Source: Escallonia rubra (lineage: Eukaryota; Streptophyta; Magnoliopsida; Escalloniales; Escalloniaceae). Taken from it: a DNA stretch of 64,000 bases. A model generated the notes under the pieces. The model made no database searches, was not told where the DNA came from, and was given only the letters and a program-made list of their open reading frames with translations. The stretch spans positions 144,654-208,653 of the forward strand of contig JAVXUO010001013.1 of NCBI GenBank assembly GCA_033065855.1. Direction: 5' to 3'. Position numbers and translations under genes: made by a program. This document shows, piece after piece, positions 55,427-64,000 of this stretch (positions are counted from its first letter, which is position 1; every line of letters begins with the position of its first letter).

Positions 55427-57611
55427 CTACCACCCATGTAACATTTCTGAAAAAGAGTTTACTTCGCTTATCCATCTACAACCATCACAACACATAAGCT
55501 CGTCTTCATCATGATTCCAAGATCTTTTATGTTGGATACAGGCTTTTCCTTTCTCGCGATAACAAGTGATCGGTTGTCCGGCAATACGATTGTTGATCCA
55601 CATTTCCCGAACGATAGATTTCGCTCTTGCGCGACACTCTCGTATTCTCAAAGGTCTTACCTTTGAGAGGGTTTTCAACGAATTCAGTAGTTTTAGACCA
55701 CGTTGTGCTGATTCGCCGCCTCTAGACATAAGAATAATGCCACAGGCATATGACGCTCCTGCGTGACCCTTCTTGGCCGCTCTCTCCAAGTATTCAATTC
55801 CTAATTCTGTTCTATTGTGACTGAAATATTCAACCTGCATAAACCAAGGCCACATTAGTTCACTTTTAGGCTAAAGTAAAATAGTCACCTAAGACATTGA
55901 TTTGTATCTACTACATAGAGTTTTGAAAAGGTTTTGACCGCAATCCCAGTGGTACGAATAGTCTATCTCTCTCTGTATATAGTCCAAAAATAACTATTAA
56001 TTTTCACTAAATATTTTTAGTGACATTTTTGCTGACATTTTTAGTAACAATTCTTAACAACATTTTTTATTATCACAAATTAAAAAGCAGTAAACAGACT
56101 TAACAATTATTATTAATTGTTATTAGTGGATGCCATGTTAAAATTTGGGGACGAGGAAAGAAATACAACATTCATTAACTAGCTGAATTTGGGCTCAATT
56201 CACATACACACCCAATTTAACGTTAGGTTATTTGTCACTAAAGAGTTTTACTGACATATATTATGCCCTCTTTTGACATATTTTGATCATTTTTAAGTCG
56301 AGTATATGTTGCCCATATATATGGCATTAATTTATGAGGATTAAGATATGAAATCCCATAAAAAAATCTTACATCAATTACATGCATGTTTGCTTTCAAA
56401 AAGTCACAATGAGAGAATATTTTATTAAATTTCTAAAGTATGGCATTAATTTTATGGAGCACTGGAAAATCTACGAAGGTGTGGAAGTAGCATTTTGGAT
56501 ATAAACTCCTTTTATTAAATTTCTTTCTAATTGGTGCCATAAATTTTGTTCTCCGATTATGCCACTGAGCAGCTGAAAAGACATTAATCAAGATGAAAGA
56601 CGGCTATTAGCGACAAAAAGATCACAGCCAAAAATAAAACTTCGAGATCGACTCACCATGCCTTTTCTGAACAAGGCCTCTGGGTTACCGCAATCCTTGC
56701 AGCGATCCAAGAAAGAAGTCACTTCATCTCTTGATTTACACCATGGAATCACCGGAAATTTATCGATCGATACACGCTCAAGAATATAATCGTTCTCGGC
56801 CGCACCAAGAAAATCTTTGCAACTACGCAAACAACAACCAAGGAGAAAAGAGATATAAAAAGGATGGGATTGCAAAGCTGACAAGTGACACTTTTCTTTG
56901 GTCAATATTGACACCCAGAACTTTGGGGAAAGTTTAACGCATGTAGATTTTATCTTTTCTTTATAATCGTGATGCAGCATATCATGTGCAAAAAAAAAGT
57001 GTAACATGGTTAATTGCGAATCTGTGATAAACTTACGTAAACTTTCAAAATATATTATTTTTACGAATACAGAGAAAATAGTTTTCCTTTCGTCACGACA
57101 TATCCTGCTATAAAAAAGAAATAGCTTCCATGCATGTTGTACACGATTGTTTCTTGCCAATGAATTAACTGCACAAGAAGAAGTGTCATTAACGCTAGTG
57201 CCACAGTAATATACCCATCTTTTTATTTTTGTTAGGACAAGAAGACAGAACTTTTCTAGACACACAACTTGACGTATAATAAGCTGAGATAGGAAGATAA
57301 GAGCAGGACTTGATTGCGTGTACATGATGGGTGGCCTTGTGTCTGAAACTAAACAAAAGAAGAAGCATGAGGACCAAAGCAAGCAGAACTGACCATAGCT
57401 TGGCGTTGAAGAGATCAGTGAAGGAGGAGGAGGCAACACGACCAAGAACTTCGTTGATCAACAAATCACCAGGAAGTGATTTAATGGCCGCCGCCGCCGC
57501 AGGGTCTTTGCTCTGCTGCGGTTTAAGATTGTGTTGTCTTGATCTAGCTCTTGTTGATGATGTTGCTTTTACTGCTGCTGCTGCTGTCTTTGTGGTTCCC
57601 GGAAGACCCAT
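55427..57611 (-). CDS. F-box protein with Sel1-like C-terminal region (At1g67623-like)
   Basis: Substrate-recognition component of an SCF ubiquitin ligase, by family. Three minus-strand exons: 57611-57394, 56822-56657 and 55834-55427. They join in phase (GT-AG) to 264 codons with TAG (263 aa). An Ala/Ser/Arg-rich N-terminus precedes an F-box at about residues 42-78 (IKSLPGDLLINEVLGRVA, FTDLFNAKL). Then comes a region typical of this plant family (FLDRCKDCGNPEALFRKGM). It continues into a Sel1-like helical repeat (GIEYLERAAKKGHAGASYAC) and a Cys-rich tail (CCDGCRW). The long hydrophobic ORF that overlaps exon 2 includes intron sequence and is not the protein. Its substrate is unknown. It sits next to the Iojap-like gene, as I recall AT1G67623 does beside AT1G67620. 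Confidence 0.88.
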
Positions 57612-58698
57612 ATTCTATGATAATTGTGAAGGTGGCAGCAATTGAAGAAGTAGACTCTGGACAAAGATATAGAAAAGACGCAAGATTATGGTTGGAATTT
57701 TGATCCAAATATAGTTAAGAATATGTGGAGGATTAGGACTTCCGTACGCTCCTATAATTGGCCTTCTAAGTCTAAAAGTAACCGCTTTACCGACCTCTCG
57801 GTTCGGTCATCCCTGTCTAGCTAGCCGTCTCTGACTCTTTGTGGCTTTGGTTCTTCCTAGAAGTTCACAATTTGGCCAAAGAATATATATATATATATAT
57901 ATGGCAGATCCTCATCTACATGTAGAAATCTCTAATTCCCCGGCTAACCGCTACTAAGAGAGTAGCGGTTAGGCTTGCTCCCCCTATTTTCCTGAATCCC
58001 TTCATTATTTAAGATACATTCGTCCCGAGTGGACCCCTAACCGCTACTAAGTAAGTGTACAAAATATTCAATCTAAGCCGTCCACAACCTCTAGTGGACG
58101 GCCAGATTACCGGTGGAGAAATAACTATTTCTCCACCGATAGATGTGAAGATTTTTTTACTTCTCTTTCCCACTTTCAAATTCATATATGCGGTAGAAGG
58201 GTCAGCAGCGGCAAATCTGAACACTTTAGCAGCAAATGAGAGTGTTAACATGCATATGCAAGTCAGAATTTCAGGCCGGCCCCTTTTTGGGGCTAAATGC
58301 AAATTAGATCTGGAACTGGGCCTATCCTCAATCATGAGCAAATACTAAACGTTGGGCAAAGGCATTCTTCCATTTTCACCTGTTATCTTGTTTAAGGATC
58401 ATGTTTAAAGGTTTGGAAAGGCATCCCAATAAATAGTAAACGGGTTTCTGCACTTCCAAGACATTAGTTTGCGATGCAAGATTCAATTTGATGTGCAACT
58501 GGGGTTCCAGCCAACTGATTGTCTGCAGTAGAAATGTTTGGAGATAACCCCAAAAAATAGTTGTGCATTCCTAGTAGGAGCAGGCGAATCAGTCAATACA
58601 AAAGCCTGGTGTCAGCAGTGAAGGCACAATCTAAACCCAGTGTCCTAAACTTAATAAAAACAAGACTGAATATAACTTTGCGCTGAAGGCCAACAGTA
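57612..58698. other. Intergenic with a hairpin cluster
   Basis: Contains the F-box promoter, an AT microsatellite (57885-57902), three perfect hairpins between 57944 and 58138 and the probable Iojap 3' UTR. No gene was recognised. Confidence 0.5.
57944..58138. repeat. Cluster of three perfect inverted repeats (hairpins)
   Basis: Hairpin 1 has arms CTAACCGCTACT (57944-57955) and AGTAGCGGTTAG (57961-57972), loop 5. Hairpin 2 has arms GCCGTCCAC (58077-58085) and GTGGACGGC (58094-58102), loop 8. Hairpin 3 has arms CGGTGGAGAAAT (58111-58122) and ATTTCTCCACCG (58127-58138), loop 4. CTAACCGCTACTAAG from hairpin 1 recurs as a direct repeat near 58037. Could be the end of a small transposon. Confidence 0.85.
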
Positions 58699-61600
58699 TT
58701 AAGCACTCTTCTTCGCAGGCTTTTTGGAGTTGTTCTTGCGGCGCACCTTCACAAAAGCTTTCTCCAAATCCTGAACAAGTTACAAGATAGTGAGTGCACA
58801 GGAAATTTAATTTAGTAATCTTCAACATTCAGATAAATTGAGAGTTTGACAAAGACTGCCCTATAATAGACAGTAAAGGTTCTCTTACTTTTAGCTTTAG
58901 AGATGGAATAGTGCGAAAGGGAGCCGACCCAAACTAGTTTGGGAAAAAGGCTTGGAGGAGGATGATGGAGGATGAGTTGCAATGAAAGGGGGAGGCAACC
59001 TCACTCCGAAAAGGTTGCGCCAAACTTGAAATGTGGCAAAAAGCTACTTGCACCTTATGCACTCTCATAAGCTACCGCTAGACATAAATTAACTACCCAC
59101 TTTTAAGCAAAATATTAGACAATTGAGCAAACATATAAAGGAGAGCCAGATGCCAGGAAATGTAAGATCTTTCCCAAAACCAATTTCATTGCACCTTAGC
59201 TGAGTGCCTAACCAACCATGTTCATGGATCCTCCACTCTGTAGATCAAGGTGATACCGGCAAGGGCCTCTCCCTTTATTGTGCAGGCCACAGCCTTGTGT
59301 CTCATGGGCGTGGGATACTTCACATGTAGGCTGGGCTTGGGGGGAGGGAGTAACCGGCATTGTGTAGCCCTGACCCAAGTGGCCTCCGGCGATTCCCCAA
59401 AAACCCCCTACAATGTCTCGTTGGAATAAGCATATGCCAAATCTTCCAGGCAGCCTATGAGTTTCTTAAAGCTACATTACAACCCTTTTAATGTCCAACT
59501 CTAGAATAGTCTCAAACTGAGTTTATGCAAAGTGAGAATGACAATCAGTTAGAAAGGCCATGTTATCTTCCTTTAAGATATTATCAAAAAACTTCCGAGT
59601 ATTTCTATTAAAATTACTGAAAATCAATCAAAAACAAATATATAAATACTATACTAAACAGTCGGAACTTTTGCATTCTCAAATCTTTGCATGTACTTCA
59701 TCTTGAGATCCGTAACCTAAAAATTGTAGGCACAAAGGTGGAACCTAGCTAATTGAAGGACCTAAAAATTGTCAGCTTCTATTTGGCAGACAAGAAAACC
59801 AAACTCTATGTCAAACACCTTAATACGCAATCTTCACACTCCATAAACCAATAAAGGTAGAAAGTAACATTAAAATTTTACCCGACTTCCTTCATTATTG
59901 GACGTTTCCGTGTTCCAAAGCTTCTCCAAATTGTAATAAGCTCTCACTTTCTCATCAAGAGCATGTATTATCAATGGACCTACAGAGAAGATACTAGCTA
60001 GCATTAAGACAATGCAAGTATAAGATATTGTCCCAGAAGATATTTTGCACTAATGAATGAGACAAGGAATTTCACTCATACATATTTTTCCAAACATGTA
60101 AATTAACAGGACACTAAATATGCATACATATATGCTTAAAATGAGATCAACACACTAGTTAGGCTTCCCAGTGCATAAGACATCGGCTCGCAAAACACGT
60201 AATTAGCATGCCATAAGTAGAATATATAAAGCTCATAAGCAAGAACTGCTTTCTTTAAGACATTAACAACAGAACAGAGAAAAAATTAAAGGAAAAAGAT
60301 TAAATTGCACATACAGGTTACAGTTCTACTTCTAAGAAGTATGACTTGTTTCTCACGCAGATTGAGTCTCTCCTGGATTCTACTCGATGTGACAACTAAC
60401 ATGTCAAAAACCCAGATAGACTCGGATGTGGTGCGACCAGGTACCAGTGGCAAGGCACCTCATACGCTTATGGACACACAAGTAAAATCGATGAAGTGAA
60501 GAGGCGGAATAGGGAAGGTAAAGCCCACGGAGCACAGAAATCGTTCTTGTGACCAACCTGAAAGGGGCACCATGTTTTTCGTTTACTTTTTCTCTTGGAG
60601 GGGGAGGATGGAAATCCATTCGGCTTGTTGGTGAACCAACTTCTGACAGAATTGTATTGATCCATTAAGAATCTAAATAGGTCCACACCTCATGAGGTGG
60701 GGATGGAAATCCATTATGTTCTTCATTGAACCTACTTCGGACCGAAGTGTGTTGATACATTGAGAATCTAAATAGGTCCACACCTAACTTTTGTCTTCTA
60801 ACAAAAAGGCCCTATGTCAAATTCATTTCCCACACCATATCACAAGTCCATGCACTTCAAATGTATGTGCAAATACATATCTGAATTACAATAAACCAAT
60901 TGAACTTCCCAGCAGGCAGAAAGGCATTAAGAGAGCCAGACCCTCTAATAGTCACATAGGAGGGTCCAGCTCTCTCATGGTCACATAAGTAAAAAAACAT
61001 TTGAATTGCAGCTTCAAGTTTTCCAGGCTGTGCAGTGAGATTATCTGAAAGCGCATCAAATGGGCAGAATTCTATACAAGACATAAAATACTTGAGAACA
61101 TATGATGTGTAAGCAATCCGACCACTCTGAAAATGGCAGCTAGCCAGCTATTGTTAGAAGAAAGTACTATTAACGTCCGTATAAAAACGATAATGGGTGA
61201 GAACCATATACCAGAATCAATGACTATCCAGTTCCCTCCCTCTTGCCCTTCCACACTGGGCAGCAACATCCTCTTAGCTCCTTGCTGCTTTTGCTTAACC
61301 TGTTCACCCGAATGTAACAAGCAAAAGCCCATTAACCATCTTTAAATTTCATTAACGATACACCTAAAGCTAATAACCTTCTATCCTAAATAGTAGCGAT
61401 CGTAGGGTTTCCTTTTCTAAAATCAACCATGAGGCCACAACACAAAAAGCTAAACCAGTAAGGCAATGACGAAATAATACAAATCGCGTTATATAACGTC
61501 TTCATTGACCTATACATGTACTCACTCTCTCCCACAGCTCGTCCTCTTTAATTTTTTGCGCATTCTACCAACTAAAGATTCAACCAGCTAAAGATTGATT

Positions 61601-62335
61601 TGAACTCGAACAAGCATCAACTACCTCCCTTCCGTTTGATTTTTCCCATCCGGACTTTTTGCAAATTCCTAGGATTCATTTACTAAATGTAAGTGCTGAC
61701 TTTACTTATTATTTATCTCCTGGCTTGACTTACCAAAAAAGCATTCACTCAATGCGTGTTATTTGAGTTCAATTCAATTTTTACGTGCACCAAAATCAAT
61801 ATCGGGAATTCGTTTAAAGTCGAAGGAAAAACTCCAATGACGACAACTCAGACAGAAAATACACAATGAGTAAAGTTAGGATGTTGAATTCCTATTACGA
61901 GTTGATTTGACATTTTGTGCTCAAACCGTAAAAGAAGGTAAAAATATAGGTAAATAGCATCATAGAGACTCTAATTTCGGACGGACGGAACGAGTATGTA
62001 AAAAGGTAGGGACACCCTGCCTTGTAAATTAGGGCTTGGGCAATGTTACGGACGTGCCAAGCGGACCTGCCGGTGGCGATGACCATGTAATCGGCGAATT
62101 CGCAGCGATTCTGCATGGGTATGACTTTGACGTTGTCGGCCTTGACATCGCTGAGAATCTTCTCCACCTCTTCCAATTGCAGTAAACCTTGTTTTGTGTC
62201 GGTGCTGCTGTTGCTGCTATCGGCTAGGGTTGAGTAAAGTGCTCGATTGAGCACTGAAAACCCTAACTTCCATTGTTGCACCGCGGAGGAGGAGGAGGAG
62301 GGGTAGAGTGTTCGGTGCCTTAACGCCGCCCACAT
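58699..62335 (-). CDS. Iojap/RsfS-like ribosomal silencing factor, probably mitochondrial
   Basis: RsfS/Iojap proteins bind ribosomal protein L14 (uL14) of the large subunit and aid assembly or block subunit joining. Four minus-strand exons: 62335-62021, 61299-61212, 59979-59882 and 58770-58699, giving 191 codons with TAA (190 aa). Residues 1 to about 50 are Arg/Ser-rich without acidic residues at the start, consistent with mitochondrial targeting. The RsfS domain follows: VKADNVKVIPMQNRCEFADY, MVIATGRSAWHVRNIAQAL, GGNWIVIDSG, IIHALDEKVRAYYNLEKLW. The C-terminus is Lys-rich (KPAKKSA). The first intron has a GC donor (AAG|GCAGGG); the neighbouring GT donors would break the frame. Intron 2 (61211-59980) holds a tandem duplication. 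Intron 3 holds a stretch near 58905-58955 resembling the 3' end of an RTE-type LINE. Remembered counterpart: AT1G67620. Confidence 0.92.
60606..60785. repeat. 95-bp tandem duplication in an Iojap intron
   Basis: Copy 1 starts at 60606 and copy 2 at 60701, both beginning GGATGGAAATCCATT and ending AATAGGTCCACACCT. A perfect 14-bp palindrome CACCTCATGAGGTG (60686-60699) sits at the junction. Confidence 0.88.
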
Positions 62336-62569
62336 ATCTGATCAAGCCACCACCTTCCGGCGATTGTTGCAAGTAAAACCTTACCTATTTTCAAAGTCAA
62401 ATGGGAGAGCTTTAGCGTCGATTTTGTTTCTATTTTTTTTGGTAAAAGTCATTCTATTTTTTTCTCAGTCATTTGTGACCGTAGGGTTGAAACTGCTGTT
62501 GTTCTTGTTTTAATGACAAAGTAGTACTCAAATTAGCGCCACTTTTTCAACTAATTTAGGTAGCGTTTG

Positions 62570-62975
62570 AAATCACTTACAGTTTTAATTTTCTGTTTAA
62601 AAAAAAATAAAAACAAGTTTAGTTTTTTTTTTTTTTTTTACAATAACAAATGGGTGTTTGATTATCCAGTTTTTATTTTGAGTTTTTTCTTTGGTGGTGG
62701 TTTGCGATGACGGTGGTCTCTAGCGGTGGCTGTCGGCGGGCCAGTGGTGGCGGCGGGATGAGTGGGCGGCGGTTGTGGTGGTGGTGGTCTCAAAATAAAA
62801 ACCAAAACTGAAAATCCAAAACTGAAAATCTTAAATTAGAGTTTTAAAAAACAGTCATGTTTTAAAAACTGAAGAAAAAAAAAACGAAATTTGTGTGCCA
62901 AACACGTTTATTTTTTCTAATTTACAAAACTAGAGAAAAAATTAAAAAAATAAACGTTACCAAACATACTCCTAG
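62570..62975. mobile_element. GC-core MITE-like element, copy 2
   Basis: Same design as 54660-55130: AT-rich left arm with GGGTGTTTGATTATCCAG, a GC-rich GGTGG/GGCGG core (about 62688-62791) ending GGTGGTGGTGGTCTCAAAA, and an AT-rich right arm with repeated AAAACTGAAAATC. The ends are approximate. Confidence 0.6.
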
Positions 62976-62989
62976 TTTCAATCCGTTTG

Positions 62990-63530
62990 AAATTAATTTT
63001 TTAAAATAGATTTTTTACTAAATCATTATCATTTCTTAAAATCAGTTTTAGTTTATCTTATGCATGATAAATGAAAAATGATTAAGGATGTTTGGATAAA
63101 GTTTTTATGTCAAATTACCAAAATAAAATATTAGGATTTAAAAAAGGGACATTTAATATCTATCTTTAATCTTTATGTAAGGATATTTTGGTAGTTTTTT
63201 ATGAAACTTGATTCTCAAAAACTGATTAAATTAGAATCCAAAAAAATGAGGGTTATATATTTAATTAGTTGTGAAAATTTTGAAGCAGATTTAATCATTT
63301 TTTTCTTTTTTTTTTTTGAGTACTTCAATACTAGATTAATCAAATTTGCTGACTTACAGTGCTGCAAATTTGAGTTTCTATTATGTAATTTTGCTTTTTT
63401 TGAGGAAAAGAGAGTATAGTAATAGACTGGAATGAATGTAAGATGATCTTGGATTTTCATTGGTAATAAAGTACTTTTTTTACCAACAAAAAAAAAAAAA
63501 AACTCAAACACTCCCTAAAGGGTTTATATT
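62990..63530. mobile_element. Single-arm relative of the foldback element
   Basis: Shares the right-arm landmarks of 41165-42200: TGTTTGGATAAA, CAAATTACCA, GACATTTAAT, GATATTTTGGTAG, TTGATTCTCAAAAACTGATTAAA and GCAGATTTAATCA followed by a T-run. It is more diverged, and no matching inverted arm was seen beside it. Confidence 0.5.
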
Positions 63531-63727
63531 GTTAAAGCCCAGACTCGTAAAAAGTTCCATATATTCATGTTTGAAGTGTTTCGGTGACTTGAGTTAGATC
63601 TAAAAACATTTTTTTTTCCTGGAGAAACTTCTAAACAATGTTTGGTATGAATTATTCATAAGACTCTATCAAATAACCCTAAATTTCTAAACACTAGATG
63701 TAAAACACTTTATGAATTATTTATAGA

Positions 63728-64000
63728 GTAAAATGCACTAATGGCCAATGAACTATGACCCATTTTTTCACTAAAGTCACTCAATTTCTTTTGGTGCTAT
63801 TTTGGCCAATGGACTCTCAAATATGTTCAATTTGACCATTCCGTCAGCCAGCTTTAGGAAGAGTCACATGACCCTTAACTTAGGGGCAAAATTGTCTCAC
63901 CAACTTAATTTTTTATTTCTTTTTTGACTTAATTTGACTTAATTGTAGTATCTTTTTGTCACTAAAATAAGCATTAAAGTTAGCTTTAAACCTTTTAGCG
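63728..64000. mobile_element. Possible Mutator-type terminus, cut by the window end
   Basis: Sequence starting GTAAAATGCACTAATGGCCAA has phrases (TGAACTATGACCCATT, TCACTAAAGTCACTCAA, ACCATTCCGTCAGCC) typical of plant Mutator-like termini, from memory. The other end is not in the window, so this is a tentative call. Confidence 0.3.

Larger units (their letters stand above)
62336..64000. other. Iojap upstream region packed with small transposable elements
   Basis: After about 230 bp of likely promoter, three element-like sequences lie end to end: the GC-core element, a relative of the foldback element, and a Mutator-like terminus that runs off the window. No gene was seen. Confidence 0.5.

Noticed and set aside
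56588..57445. 285-codon minus-strand ORF with hydrophobic N-terminus
   Set aside because: It runs through the F-box gene intron; only 56822-56657 is real exon, as splice sites and frame continuity show.

Overview
The window is nuclear DNA from a flowering plant, most likely a eudicot. The evidence is AT-rich intergenic DNA, many short GT-AG introns, plant-only protein families (plastid-type FabG, a P-class PPR protein, B12D, LHT-type amino acid transporter, plant ABCC transporter) and plant transposon families (Mutator-like, tRNA-derived SINE, L1-type LINE, Ty3/gypsy). The species cannot be fixed from sequence alone.

Layout. 1-4132 (+): 3' two-thirds of an ABCC (MRP-type) transporter. 6106-7014 (-): a small three-exon B12D gene whose exons are too short to show as long ORFs. 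9812-12592 (+): cytosolic glyceraldehyde-3-phosphate dehydrogenase (GapC) with all 11 exons, but an in-frame TAA at 12275. 13221-15856: two nearly identical ~387-bp direct repeats bracketing a broken Ty3/gypsy integrase fragment. 17072-22666: a 5.6-kb Mutator-like element with a perfect 9-bp target duplication, 112-bp terminal inverted repeats, a multi-exon DDE transposase and a convergent GRF zinc-finger gene. 25778-27340 (+): PPR protein. 32949-36593 (+): ankyrin-repeat protein. 37925-40809: an exon-like gene fragment split by a 5'-truncated L1-type LINE with a 13-bp target duplication. 41165-42200: large foldback repeat. 42838-45258 (+): lysine/histidine-type amino acid transporter. 49312-53756 (-): plastid 3-oxoacyl-ACP reductase. 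55427-57611 (-): F-box protein. 58699-62335 (-): mitochondrial Iojap/RsfS-like protein. 62.5-64 kb: stacked small transposable elements.

The host genes do not form a pathway. They look like a conserved gene neighbourhood: GapC-PPR-ankyrin resembles Arabidopsis AT3G04120-AT3G04140, and LHT-FabG-F-box-Iojap resembles a merger of AT1G24360-AT1G24400 with AT1G67620-AT1G67640. These locus names are from memory and need checking. The most informative oddities are the GapC nonsense codon, the apparently young two-gene Mutator-like element with TIR-like motifs repeated inside it, the LINE interrupting an exon-like sequence, three GC-AG introns, and two families of small foldback or GC-core elements near genes.

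Exon coordinates were derived by hand from splice signals, reading-frame continuity and family knowledge. No database search was run.
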